Below the pieces are notes generated by a model that saw nothing but the letters and a program-made list of their open reading frames with translations, ran no database searches and was not told where the DNA came from. 64,000 nt of DNA from Tritrichomonas musculus (taxonomy: Eukaryota > Parabasalia > Tritrichomonadida > Tritrichomonadidae), in NCBI GenBank assembly GCA_039105265.1, contig JAPFFF010000021.1, positions 1,116,001 through 1,180,000 of the forward strand. The letters run 5' to 3'. Numbering within the stretch: position 1 is the first letter of the stretch; every line of letters begins with the position of its first letter. The position numbers and the translations under genes are program-made. This document shows, one piece after another, positions 19,501 through 28,473 of this stretch.

Positions 19501-21879
19501 CAAAATGAATCAGATAAGCAAAGCAAACAAGAAAATCAGCAAGAACAACAAATTGAATCAGACAAGCAAAGCAAGCAAGAAAATCAAGATACACAAGAAG
19601 AATCAGATAATCAAAATAATCAAATTGAACAGGAAAACAAAGATGATAACAAAAAACAAAAAGAAGACAAACCACAGAATGATCTAGCTGAGCAAGGAGA
19701 AAACCAAAACGACCAAGTCCAAGATAATCAGCATGATCAGCAACACCAAGAATCAGACCAGCCGGGAAGCCAAGCTAAAGCTAATGACAACACCACCGGA
19801 AAAGATACAAAAAGTGACTCTCCAAAAGTTAGCTCAGCCAACACTATTTCATCATTAAATCCCGAAAACAACAAATCAGATCAAACAAAAGAATCCAATC
19901 AAGACGACAACAAAGCAAATGCTACTAACAACGCAGATACTATGAATAGCACAGATACTATAAATAACGCAGACATTATTAGCAATACAAATATTTCTAA
20001 CAATACAAATCCTCCGAACAATGCAATTACTACTAACAGTATAAATCCCACGAATGATGAGAAGAAAGAGTCTGATGAAACTCCACATTTGGAAACAGTT
20101 CAAGAATCGAACGATAATAGCACTTTTTGTCAAGTAATTCCAGAAGAGAATAACTCGCAAACTTTATCAAGTGAAGGAGAAGAGCAAGAGCAGCAAATTC
20201 AGCCGACTGAATCCAACAAGATCACCAATCCTTTCGATGCAATTCTTCTCCAAAAGAGAGAAGAAGAGCAATCGCAGAAGCTGCCGTTCATTACCAAGCA
20301 AGGACTCTCTTTCCAGCGAGGTGAAAATAACGAAAATGAAGACGAAGACAACAACAGCTCGCTGCTGCTGGATTCGTTCAATTCGGCGCAAGAGGAGCCT
20401 CTCCAATTGCAGCAAGCAAACAGCAGCAATTCGCTCTTGATGAATTCTTTCCAGGAGAATGACTCGCCGCTCGCTTTAAGCAGTCAGCAGCAAGATCAGG
20501 AGCCAAATATGAATTCAAACAGATTTTCTCCTTCTTCGATCCTTTCACGCAAGGCAAACGAGCCAAATGAAATGCAGAACAACACAATGAATCAGCCACT
20601 TCAATCTCTCAGCAGCCTCGGCGGCCTCCGTCCTCCCGGCGGCTACAATCAGTCCCTTCTCGCTCCAATTGACTCGCAAAACAGCGCAAACAACAGTAAC
20701 AGCTTTTATAACAATAACAACAATAACTTCAATAATAATAATAGCTTCAATAACAACAATAGTTTTAATAATAATTTTAATAATAACTTTAATAATAACT
20801 TTAATAATAACTTTAATAATAATAATAATGGGTTTAATAACAATGGTTTTAACAACGGTGGCTTTAATAATGTTGATAGCTTTAATAGCAACTACGGTAA
20901 TAATAATAGTTTTAGTAGCAATAGTTTTAATAATAACGATGGTGGTTTAAATAATAATAATATTGGCGGTGGAGGTTTATATGGCTCTAATAGTGGTTTC
21001 TACGGAGGTTCTTCAAGTGGCATTTATAATAATAATAATAGTAATAGTGCTGGAATGGGAGGAAGCAATAGAAGCAGCGATCCTTTCAGCCAGCCTTTAG
21101 GAGGTTTCGGAAAGGTAAGTTCAATTTTGAGGCCTCCTGGTGGTTTTAATCAGCCACTTCTTGCCCCTCTTGAAGAAAGCAACAACAGGTTTGGCGGATT
21201 TGCTCAACAGCAGCAGATTCAACAGCAACGACAAATGGCCACAGGTTTTAATAACAGTAATAGTGACTATGCCAACAACAGCAATAACCAATTTGGGCAA
21301 ACAAGAGTGGGAAGCATTTTAGGTTCAATGGCCAATCAGCAGCCAGACGATAACAGTCAAATGCAGCCACAGATGCCAATTAAATTGCACAGAGCCAATT
21401 CCAATCAATTCCAAGAATTTGATCCAAATAACAACCAAGATTCAAACAACACGCACAGAGGAAGAGGAATTCCAAAATCTGTTCCAATAGATCAAAGACA
21501 GTTGCAGGAAATAACTGAGCAAATTCGGAAAAGCGGACTCTGGGCTGGTGATCAATCTCAAAATGACAATGACGATGAAGATACTTATGATGATAATTTA
21601 CAAAATCAAACAATGCAACAGCCTCAACAAAATGGTTTTATGACAGTAAAAGCTGCACAAATGTTGAAAGATCAAAATAATAATAATAATAATAATCTTG
21701 ATAACGGTTTTACTCCAACCCCATTTAATAAGCCTAGTAAATCTGGATTTTCTGTTGTTCATGCAAATGGTTCACCTCGAAATATAAAAGGAAATAATAA
21801 TAATGAAATCACATCTCAGCCACAGCCTTTTCCTAAATCAGGTTTTAATATAGCTTATGCAACTCAAAGACCAAAGTAG
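16588..21879 (+). CDS. DZIP1/Iguana-like zinc-finger protein with very long disordered tail
   Basis: A 1763-residue protein. Residues about 42-130 resemble the DZIP1 N-terminal domain: FDWSFLDSLDP opens it, then an acidic helix and a coiled coil. A single C2H2 finger follows, with Cys135, Cys138, His151 and His156 (CPSC...LHISKRH), the same order as in DZIP1/Iguana. DZIP1 proteins act at the basal body and ciliary transition zone, which suits a flagellate. Past residue about 200 there is a coiled coil (200-250), then about 1500 residues of S, K, Q, E and N-rich disorder. The tail holds two copies of LRPPGG(Y/F)NQ followed by LLAP, and two copies of KSGF followed by a V/I-rich end at the extreme C-terminus. 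Animal DZIP1 is about half this length. The N-terminal family call is moderately strong; tail function is unknown. Confidence 0.75.
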   Translation: MWTDTLNPSVLQRPQIQIPPQSLSSTSNISTTSLPSNVSTFDWSFLDSLDPAVIRSTEDIKVIKSISSKILQAPYLPSDNHQRIQKIFNLAKIAIEYENKKQDRVLSKLREQKKEIANLQNQIKQQKEKAAAFQCPSCLKSFETMEFLDLHISKRHPNLINTWRALRQPQSIPIDPRFMMQPSMQYTGQIPSDNTWNSTTNDYSKDVPSLLKELKTEFEKAQQVNEEKMMNLITEKISSFENRMDEKMSTLRPDNLTQATPNSQQQNSYFDDDEVILRRKSDRNEKRQPNNYYDNSKRQRKTELIRRVGRKDDEALSYDVSTLDDSMYESVDLSSINHISDNISEISGNKNLQSSSNKNRNSNQRMLDISPFHNDNNNKNNNSIQQTKQLTLTSSQIVSLDAKPEKKADKKHKLKFSPQFSSHQQAQKQKQKPKLEFTEPQSTTITNENSYNSNNQNNSNIDKNQKPKERSISQIQVISSSPRINDDESYETSQHNNQEVKQNISNSQKQTDDSKTSKKVRRRVVNPSIKQKKSSNQQPEKSNFEMSNSVNQDLVPEEPASSSESKMLSSSEEGSQQPSKQRESIITDLLLSSKSENESNKKQNQDNSWILSGNSLESSSKLSSIGMNSNTSAKGKKKKKDKNSENIDEDDKSKSDISDLSSFLSNLEYLSDGGRQKEKHISSISSSNYSPNNKSSESTPPVTPSSNSINSPTPTPESQNSTPKSISTPQSANSTPQSGSSSASQSTPTSLSKQSPNGKDLSLSVSEPSSIIGSDMNSSQASSSSSSSIRRRRRSLKIQKQNKTGNQEKEKKPKSNQIENSEKLKKKDSSSATESSENLQSSKNSSTVESESNDSQSEKKKKRRKVHKNSSLEESSSSSKADLLAETIKQASERGQTSDESQRKKKSKSSKKVQQNSDEKDSDKDSMDIYFSSDSKSKKKSKQKQKEKQEKQNESEKQEDQTQETKEEDQKQNESDKQSKQENQQEQQIESDKQSKQENQDTQEESDNQNNQIEQENKDDNKKQKEDKPQNDLAEQGENQNDQVQDNQHDQQHQESDQPGSQAKANDNTTGKDTKSDSPKVSSANTISSLNPENNKSDQTKESNQDDNKANATNNADTMNSTDTINNADIISNTNISNNTNPPNNAITTNSINPTNDEKKESDETPHLETVQESNDNSTFCQVIPEENNSQTLSSEGEEQEQQIQPTESNKITNPFDAILLQKREEEQSQKLPFITKQGLSFQRGENNENEDEDNNSSLLLDSFNSAQEEPLQLQQANSSNSLLMNSFQENDSPLALSSQQQDQEPNMNSNRFSPSSILSRKANEPNEMQNNTMNQPLQSLSSLGGLRPPGGYNQSLLAPIDSQNSANNSNSFYNNNNNNFNNNNSFNNNNSFNNNFNNNFNNNFNNNFNNNNNGFNNNGFNNGGFNNVDSFNSNYGNNNSFSSNSFNNNDGGLNNNNIGGGGLYGSNSGFYGGSSSGIYNNNNSNSAGMGGSNRSSDPFSQPLGGFGKVSSILRPPGGFNQPLLAPLEESNNRFGGFAQQQQIQQQRQMATGFNNSNSDYANNSNNQFGQTRVGSILGSMANQQPDDNSQMQPQMPIKLHRANSNQFQEFDPNNNQDSNNTHRGRGIPKSVPIDQRQLQEITEQIRKSGLWAGDQSQNDNDDEDTYDDNLQNQTMQQPQQNGFMTVKAAQMLKDQNNNNNNNLDNGFTPTPFNKPSKSGFSVVHANGSPRNIKGNNNNEITSQPQPFPKSGFNIAYATQRPK
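20690..20960 (+). repeat. Asparagine-codon simple repeat (AAT/AAC with TTT)
   Basis: A run of AAT/AAC codons with regular TTT or AGC, encoding (N)nF and (N)nS units inside the DZIP1-like tail. It behaves like a trinucleotide microsatellite and probably varies in length. Confidence 0.8.
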
Positions 21880-22078
21880 CTTGTTTTGTTGTCATTTTTT
21901 TTTTTTTTTAGCTTTTGTTTGCTTTTAATTATATATTATTTTTTTTTTTGTAAATAAAGTAAAATTGTACGTTTTAAACTTGTTTATTTGCTCTTTATAT
22001 CATATAAAACAGAAATTAAAATTAAATCTATAAATATATACGTTTAAAGAAAACAATCTCATTATATATTACATTTGA

Positions 22079-23737
22079 TTATAAAATAGCCCAATTATCA
22101 AGATCCAAATGTGAGAAAAACGGTTTTGAATCATTATCTGCCAATATATGAAGACGTGAGATATGATTCTTACAAAATTGCCTCATTGAAACTCTCCTCG
22201 ATCCAACCGTCATTAAAAAGCAGAGAAGGGCAACACAGTCAGTGCTTGTGTTAGTTATAGCGACACTATCAACACATTTCTTGCACAATTCTTCATCGAT
22301 CTCGGAATCATTAGATATAAAGATTGAAAAGTCCTTTAAAAATTGTCGATTAAGAGGAGCAGACGAAGATATGAGAATTAAAAAGAGATCCGCTATTGCT
22401 AAAGAGGAACTCGGAAGTCTGCTAATCAGGCATTGAATGAGCTTCTGCTGAAAATCATCATTCTTTTTTGAAATAGAGATCAGGGCACGAATTGACCTTT
22501 TTGTAATGGTTTCTTCCGTAATGATGCTTTGTAAAATCGCATCTGCAACAAAAGGTGCAGCTTCATCTGATATACTAGCTTTGCAAAGCTCAGGGATACA
22601 ACATGATAATTCCGGAAATTGGGCAATTTCTGATGAAAAATCGCCTATTGTAGCGAATAATACTATATTATCAATTGATGTAGGAATTGATGATAAAAAT
22701 TCTTTGATCTTTGGATGAAAAGATTTGTTATGAATTAAAAACTTAGAAATATTTACATTTGATTTGGTTGATCCTTCTTCATAGGGAAATTTGCTTCCAA
22801 CGAACTCAAAGAATGGATCTAAGTTAATATCTAATTGGAGATTGTTGATTGCTAGCAAAAGACCACAAAGGTCTGAAACAGCTAAGGAATCTGATTCACC
22901 TGAAATTAATTGAAATGAATGTTGTAAAGAGTCAACTAAATTTTGAATACTTTCAATTTCACTAGATTCGAATGCGCATTTTGAAGTAAAACGTTGTGCA
23001 AAAGTTACTGAATTATCTGGAAATAATTGTGGGAATTGAAAATCTTCAAATGAATGATAATTTTGATTTGAACTAGTCTTTTCAGAAAATTTTGATAGAA
23101 TTTGAGTAATAATTTTAGAAAATTGTGAAAAATCATTGGGCGTTGTTGAATAAGAAACCATTTTTGGAAAGAGTTCAAAAAGAGAAGGAAGTGGCTGTAA
23201 GTTTGGTAAAGTTGAAATTTTTTCAAGCAAAAAAGCTGATTGCATTTTTATGATAGTCGATGAATTTGCAACAATCGCTCCAATATGCCGAATAAAAACT
23301 GGAATAAAAGGAGAGCATTGTCTAGCATATCTTCCAAATATCCACGAAATCAATTTTTTTGCAGATTCCCTAATTTTTGGATCGGGGCTTCGCAAGTGAT
23401 GCAATGTAGCAGCCAATACTTCACTTATTTTTTGCAAAAAGAGATCTGGTGCTCTTGGAAGGAAACTAAGAAATGAATCAAGAGCATTTTTCACTTTTTT
23501 CTCATTGTCTGAATGGCAAAGAGTAATAAGATCAAGCATTTGCTGCATCGTCGGCCCTTGCGGTTCTTTCTCAACATTTTCATATCGAGATTGCGTTGGA
23601 ACTTTAAGCGTAGCAGTTTCTAAATCAATTTTGGTGTGACTCAAATGCTGATGCTTTCCCTTCCCAAGAACTTTTTTCTTTTTAAACGTAGCATCTTTTT
23701 CTGATTTGTTTTTTTTATTTAGATTAACTTTCCCCAT
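22079..23737 (-). CDS. IPI1: IPI1/TEX10-like pre-60S ribosome assembly factor
   Basis: A 552-residue protein with a lysine-rich N-terminus (about 1-35) followed by a segment that aligns by eye with the IPI1/TEX10 signature: basic FKKKKVLGKGK, then an acyl-chain-like TATLKVPTQ linker. Residues about 65-190 are HEAT-type helices matching the family pattern, with MLDLITLCHSDNEKKVKNAL and later SPFIPVFIRHIGAIV. IPI1 (TEX10 in animals) is a scaffold of the Rix1 complex that works with Rea1/midasin to mature the 60S subunit in the nucleoplasm. The C-terminal half is helical and divergent, and the protein is shorter than human TEX10 but larger than yeast Ipi1. The basic N-terminus could serve as a nuclear signal. 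Its gene converges on the DZIP1-like gene, with 200 bases between the stops. Confidence 0.75.
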   Translation of the reverse strand: MGKVNLNKKNKSEKDATFKKKKVLGKGKHQHLSHTKIDLETATLKVPTQSRYENVEKEPQGPTMQQMLDLITLCHSDNEKKVKNALDSFLSFLPRAPDLFLQKISEVLAATLHHLRSPDPKIRESAKKLISWIFGRYARQCSPFIPVFIRHIGAIVANSSTIIKMQSAFLLEKISTLPNLQPLPSLFELFPKMVSYSTTPNDFSQFSKIITQILSKFSEKTSSNQNYHSFEDFQFPQLFPDNSVTFAQRFTSKCAFESSEIESIQNLVDSLQHSFQLISGESDSLAVSDLCGLLLAINNLQLDINLDPFFEFVGSKFPYEEGSTKSNVNISKFLIHNKSFHPKIKEFLSSIPTSIDNIVLFATIGDFSSEIAQFPELSCCIPELCKASISDEAAPFVADAILQSIITEETITKRSIRALISISKKNDDFQQKLIQCLISRLPSSSLAIADLFLILISSSAPLNRQFLKDFSIFISNDSEIDEELCKKCVDSVAITNTSTDCVALLCFLMTVGSRRVSMRQFCKNHISRLHILADNDSKPFFSHLDLDNWAIL

Positions 23738-24012
23738 GAACAGAGAATAACCAAGAAATTGCTAATAAAATCCTTATTGAAAATTGAAATCTTTGAAAAT
23801 AATTCTATATGTTTCATCAAAACATTAATTCATTTTTATCTTCGTTTTTTATCTTATTTTTTTTTATTTCACTATTTATATATTATAAATCATTTGAAAT
23901 AAGTGAATACTTTATTTCAAACTTGTAAAACATTTATATATTAATTTGAACAAAAAAAAAAAAAAAAGTACTGAAAAAGTTTCTACATAGGGTACGTTAT
24001 TTTATTTTTAAT

Positions 24013-24537
24013 ATGTCTTCTTCAGACGAAGAACAACCACCAAAGCCGCCATCGATCTTTACTGATGAACAACTTGCAGAGTTAGAAGAATCTTTCGAAA
24101 TTTTTGATAAAGATAAAGATGGAAAAATTACTGTTCCTGAAATGGAGCCGTTAATGCATGCTATTGGATTAGCTTACGACAAAAGCGAGCTTGAAGAATT
24201 TTGCGCAAGAAATGATCAGACAGGTTCAGGACAATTTAAATTCGATGAGTTTTTAAAAGTAGCTGAGCATTTTCGCGAGCAGGTTAACATGGAAGAACAA
24301 TTATTAAAAGCTTTCAAAGCATTTTTGGATCACGAAGATGACACAAGAATGCGAGATTCAGTATTTTTCAAAATTTTGACTTCGTACGGTAACCCTTTCA
24401 CACCTGAAGAAATCAAGCATTTACAATATTTGATTCATAAAGATGACGGTCCCAACGCATCTGATGAAGAATTTATTATTCTTGATTTTATCAGAATGAT
24501 CCTTGCGCCAAAACAAGAAAACGAAGATGATGATTAA
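24013..24537 (+). CDS. Calmodulin-like EF-hand protein
   Basis: 174 residues. After a 17-residue acidic and proline-bearing N-terminus, FTDEQLAELEESFEIFDKD is the classic entering helix of a calmodulin-type first EF-hand. The loop DKDKDGKITVPE has all calcium ligands. The second loop (NDQTGSGQFKFDEF) is partly intact. The third and fourth hands have the helices but have lost their acidic ligands, so calcium binding is probably confined to the N-lobe. This resembles myosin light chains and calmodulin-like proteins more than calmodulin itself; centrin is less likely because the C-lobe is degenerate. The C-terminus is an acidic tail. Expected role: calcium-responsive regulatory subunit, partner unknown. 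Confidence 0.85.
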   Translation: MSSSDEEQPPKPPSIFTDEQLAELEESFEIFDKDKDGKITVPEMEPLMHAIGLAYDKSELEEFCARNDQTGSGQFKFDEFLKVAEHFREQVNMEEQLLKAFKAFLDHEDDTRMRDSVFFKILTSYGNPFTPEEIKHLQYLIHKDDGPNASDEEFIILDFIRMILAPKQENEDDD

Positions 24538-24831
24538 AATATTGTTGTTTTATATTCTTAGCTAAATATTTTTTTTGTTAATTCACATCTCTTATTATTA
24601 TTTATTTTTGAATTATATACGCTTATTTGAAACAAATCATATTAGTTTATTGATATCTTGAGTTATTAATGTTATAATTAAATAGCATGATCCTTGAGCT
24701 CCTTTAAAGAAACCTTTTTACTTAAATCATATAAAATAATGTTTTCCATAATAAACAAGTATTTCTTTTTCTCCTTTGTAATTATTCGAATTTGAGAAAA
24801 AATAATAAAAATCTGAAAAACTCTATAAATT

Positions 24832-25908
24832 TTAATCAACATCACCTGGGTTAGTGTCATCATCATCATTATTTTCATTTTCTTCTTTTTTATCATCTAC
24901 TGGACCTAACAAAATTCCACCAACTCTTAATCCAATCAATTTATTTTCTTCATCGGTTTCATAATCATCTAATTCACGAAGAACGAAAATTACGTGGTGG
25001 TTAATAAGATAGTTTTTGGCATATTCACTTTGAGCAAGAAGAAGTAAAGTTTCAAGAAGGTTATGACGATTAATTGCCAGAGGTTCTGGTTCACCGAAAA
25101 CAAGACCTGGAAATGCTTTATGAAGCATTTCTGCAGCGGTTATATTATCTTCTATCTTTTTGGTAATTAATGGGCGAATGATTGCTGGAAGAATTCGGGC
25201 TTTTGTTAGCAAAAATTCATGTTTGGAACTATCAAAACAAAGATTTCTAATAACACCTATAATCCCTTCTTTTCTAATTGGGTTATCTCCAGAAATTGCA
25301 TCTAGGAGTGATGGCATAAAGAACTCTGGAGTTGAAAAGAATATTTGACGACCTTCAGGCATTAATGTGGCATTCATCAAAACCATTGCAGCATATTCAT
25401 AGTCATCAACGGATGACTGAGCAATCAAATTCATTCCACGAAGTGGTTCTGCTTTGGGAATGGAAAAAGCATCCGGGGGTGAAGAAAAACGGATTGCAAG
25501 TCTTAAAAGTCTTTGACCTTTTAAATCTTTATCATTTAAATCAAGAATTTGAAGAATCCCTGAATTTTGGGTGGTCAAATTTGTCAAAAGCATAAGTCTA
25601 TCATGAACAAGTGTAGCATTATGTGAAATTACTTCATCCATCATCCTTGTTACTCCTTTCAATCCAATAATCTTGTCGATTGCTGAAGGAAGATGAGAAG
25701 TCATATTTATTAAGGTAGTAATCGAGTTTTTAGCTATTTCTTGGTTTGTAGATGAGGTAAGGCGAAGAATATCGGGAATTAATTCTTCAAGCTGTTTACT
25801 ATTCTCTGCTGTACTTGAATGATTCTTAACAATTTCGGTTGCCTGGATAAGTATGTTTTCTTCTGGTTTTTGAAGAAATTGTTTTAGTTGTTTAATTGTC
25901 TCGTCCAT
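24832..25908 (-). CDS. HGH1: HGH1-like eEF2 folding chaperone
   Basis: 358 residues of armadillo/HEAT-like helices. The motifs match HGH1 (FAM203 in animals): a central MVLMNATLMPEGRQIFF (family: nearly identical PEGR block), RKEGIIGVIRNLCFD (family: REGVxGxLRNCCFE) and a late segment with LETLLLLAQS and VLRELDDYE. HGH1 works with the TRiC chaperonin to fold translation elongation factor 2, which is established in yeast. The C-terminus is an acidic low-complexity tail rich in D, E and N. Length is close to the family norm of 370-390. The start is the first ATG, with TCATTT and TCATTA immediately upstream. Confidence 0.78.
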   Translation of the reverse strand: MDETIKQLKQFLQKPEENILIQATEIVKNHSSTAENSKQLEELIPDILRLTSSTNQEIAKNSITTLINMTSHLPSAIDKIIGLKGVTRMMDEVISHNATLVHDRLMLLTNLTTQNSGILQILDLNDKDLKGQRLLRLAIRFSSPPDAFSIPKAEPLRGMNLIAQSSVDDYEYAAMVLMNATLMPEGRQIFFSTPEFFMPSLLDAISGDNPIRKEGIIGVIRNLCFDSSKHEFLLTKARILPAIIRPLITKKIEDNITAAEMLHKAFPGLVFGEPEPLAINRHNLLETLLLLAQSEYAKNYLINHHVIFVLRELDDYETDEENKLIGLRVGGILLGPVDDKKEENENNDDDDTNPGDVD

Positions 25909-25916
25909 TTAAATAA

Positions 25917-25929
25917 GATAATGAAATGA
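25917..25929 (-). promoter_or_regulatory. Double initiator-like motif of HGH1
   Basis: On the minus strand the sequence reads TCATTTCATTATC, two overlapping initiator matches 9-21 bases before the HGH1 ATG. Confidence 0.5.
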
Positions 25930-26108
25930 TAAAAATCTAGATTGAATTAATCATTCATTTTTTCAATTTGCTTAGCCGGCTAAATTTTTTTTTAGACCAA
26001 AAATTTCAATAAAACATTGAAAAAATCCACTTTTTGGTTAAAAAAAAGAACTTTGATTTTATAAAAAAGTAATTTTTTAAAAAAATATTAAGATTTGAAA
26101 TAAGTTTT

Positions 26109-27404
26109 TTATAATGGAAGTTTGCATCTAGTGTATAAAGCATCAACAACTCCGTCCATTTGTGAAATAAGTTCAATTGATTGTGTAAGTATTTCATTTT
26201 CTTCTTCTGCTTCAAATATATTCAAAATTCCATCGCTTTGATTAATAGAAGCTTTAAGCTTTTGATCTAAAATCATCTGAACAAGTTTTGCTTCAATGTT
26301 TTCAACAGGCAATTTGATCATATCAGCAATTCTTTGAAGTTCAACAGCTGAATATGGTTTAACAATTCTGAGTAAATGCTGTTCTTCAAGTGAATCAATT
26401 AAATTTTTAATATTTGATGCAACAACAGGATCTTTCTGAAAATCATCAGGTCGATCGTTCATAACTTGATTAAGTTGGCTAAGAGATTTTGCTTCTGCAG
26501 CTTTTGCAATTTCTAGCATTGCCTCAATTTCTGAGCCGTGAACAGCTTCTCCACCTTTAATATTTTGGAGTGTCATTGCTGCGTTTGCATAACTTGTAGC
26601 GCATTCTTGAGGACGACCATCCAAAATTTTACAAAGAAGACCATACTTTAATGCGCTTACTGCACGAAGATCGCCAATACTAGAAAATGAATCAAATGCT
26701 TCTGAAAAGTAAGAATTTGCCGTTCGATAATCTTGTTCTTCCGTGAATATAATACCAGATTCAAGATCAAGTTGACCTTGAAGAAGTGGTGGAGTATATA
26801 CAGCTGTGGCATTAGTTCTTGCTGCTGTTAATGAAGCTTTTGCACGGTTAAAATCTCCAAGACCGCGGAAAGTACGTGACTGGATTAAATATACTTCTAT
26901 GAGTTGTGATTGGTCAACTTTACGAAGCTCAACCGTAAGACGAGACAATATGTCGATTGCTTCTTGGTATCTTTTTTCTTCTAAAAGAATCTCAGCTAAT
27001 TCAGTTTCAAGGCGTTGGCGAAGCAATGTCCTTTCTTCTTTGATAGCCCAATCTATCCATTCTTTGCATAATTCAATTTGAAGATCTTGACTTCCTGGCA
27101 CTTTTCGAAGAGCTTGGATGATAAGACGAACGAGTTTGGCTGTACGTGCTTTTGGAACTTGTTTGAAATATGAAGTTAAGTGTGTTAAAATATTTTGAAA
27201 CTTAATAGGATCGCCTAAAGATGTATAAACAGAAAGTAGACTTGTTAAAGTTTGTTCGAAAATGGCATTATTTTGTTCACCAGATTCTGAATCGGCAACA
27301 ATTTTGTCAATGAGATCTTCGAGTTGCGCAGCGCAATTTGCTTCGTTTTGATTACGGTTTCCCATGATTTTGCTCAGTTCTTCAGAGAACTCAATATCAG
27401 TCAT
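26109..27404 (-). CDS. RPN6: 26S proteasome lid subunit RPN6 (PSMD11)
   Basis: 431 residues, the usual RPN6 length. TPR-like helical repeats fill residues 1-300, including the family block RQRLETELAEILLEEKRY, the LTAARTNATAVYTPP block and a GIIFTEEQDYRTANSYF block that is close to identical across eukaryotes. The C-terminal 130 residues form the PCI domain, with a winged-helix segment (VELQRIADMIKLPVENIE) and a final helix typical of lid subunits. RPN6 clamps the proteasome lid to the 20S core and base. No truncation or insertion is seen. Confidence 0.9.
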   Translation of the reverse strand: MTDIEFSEELSKIMGNRNQNEANCAAQLEDLIDKIVADSESGEQNNAIFEQTLTSLLSVYTSLGDPIKFQNILTHLTSYFKQVPKARTAKLVRLIIQALRKVPGSQDLQIELCKEWIDWAIKEERTLLRQRLETELAEILLEEKRYQEAIDILSRLTVELRKVDQSQLIEVYLIQSRTFRGLGDFNRAKASLTAARTNATAVYTPPLLQGQLDLESGIIFTEEQDYRTANSYFSEAFDSFSSIGDLRAVSALKYGLLCKILDGRPQECATSYANAAMTLQNIKGGEAVHGSEIEAMLEIAKAAEAKSLSQLNQVMNDRPDDFQKDPVVASNIKNLIDSLEEQHLLRIVKPYSAVELQRIADMIKLPVENIEAKLVQMILDQKLKASINQSDGILNIFEAEEENEILTQSIELISQMDGVVDALYTRCKLPL

Positions 27405-27942
27405 GTTATTATATTTTATAAATCAAATAAACGGTCGTCAAGAATCTATCGTTCCTTGACCAACTTAATAATTTCAATTAGATAAACATTCAATTTGTAA
27501 AAGGCTATTTTTTTAGTATATTTTTTATTTATATATAATATTTTAAGACAGAATGTCATTAGAAAAAGGGTATTTTTTCAATTGGATCAAAAAATTGTTA
27601 GCATATTAGAAAATTGCATACAAATAAAAACATTGGTAGCTATATATATGACCATTTGCTTCAAGAATATTATATAATTGCACATGCAAATATTATTTTG
27701 TTATGTGAATAAATCAGTTCAGCCTAATCTTATGTGATTATTTATCTTTCATTGAAAATTTTTCGACAACAAAATTAATTTTTTAACTTTTCTGAGATGT
27801 CATTGATCAATATAAGATACATGTTGTAATTATACTCTATGATTTGTAAATATTTATTTTAAAATCAAGTTTTATTTTTAACGATCAACATTCCAATCAA
27901 ATTGTGATACTTAATTATCGGTTCCAAATTCAAATAATTCGA
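27405..27942. other. Divergent intergenic region (RPN6 / small membrane protein)
   Basis: Holds the promoters of two divergently transcribed genes. AT-rich, with the short palindrome TTGCACATGCAA near 27680. No RNA gene or repeat family recognised. Confidence 0.55.
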
Positions 27943-28473
27943 ATGCTTTCTTTCTTCCTATTCTCAATTGCTTTTGCTGCTCCGCCAAATATAGAAAAAA
28001 TTTCAGTTAGCGAAATGTACAAAATAATGTACGAACCTTATGAGTTAAATGCTTCTACGCCGACAACAGCTCAAGAATGTATTCAAAAAATTAAAGGGAA
28101 TATTGCTTTTATTCTCAGAGATCATGGTGATACAACATCTGGCTCAGGATATAAATTTTATAATGTTGCAGGCACACCTGAAGAAATCGCTCAATTTACA
28201 GCAGCAGCTCAATTAATGAATCCAATCAACGATCCTATTGAAAAGATTAATGGCTCAAACAAAGTTATATTTGTTCAGTTTACAAGGGAAGCCTCTTATA
28301 AACAAGAGGCAGTTTTCTGGGTTGTTATCGTAACACTTATCATTTTCATAGGTTTTGTTGTTAGCAGCCTTACTATTTGGCACTTAGATCGATATGATCT
28401 TGATCCAGCAAACTCGCTTCTATTTGTTACTGAAGGAAATTCAATTGTTGCTGGAACAAATGATCCTAAATAA
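27943..28473 (+). CDS. Small type I membrane protein resembling the ATP6AP2 C-terminus
   Basis: 176 residues from the ATG at 27943. The open frame extends upstream only to a GTG, and the ATG opens a clean signal peptide (MLSFFLFSIAFAAPP). A lumenal domain of about 110 residues is followed by a membrane helix (about 127-150) and a short cytoplasmic tail. The region around and after the helix, with FWVVIVTLIIF, then IWHLDRYDLDPANSL and a hydrophilic end, recalls ATP6AP2 (renin receptor), where IWNMDPGYDS follows the helix. In animals that part anchors the protein in the V-ATPase Vo ring; yeast Voa1 is a distant analogue. If right, this would be a minimal V-ATPase assembly factor. The similarity is short, and other type I proteins are possible. 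Confidence 0.55.
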   Translation: MLSFFLFSIAFAAPPNIEKISVSEMYKIMYEPYELNASTPTTAQECIQKIKGNIAFILRDHGDTTSGSGYKFYNVAGTPEEIAQFTAAAQLMNPINDPIEKINGSNKVIFVQFTREASYKQEAVFWVVIVTLIIFIGFVVSSLTIWHLDRYDLDPANSLLFVTEGNSIVAGTNDPK

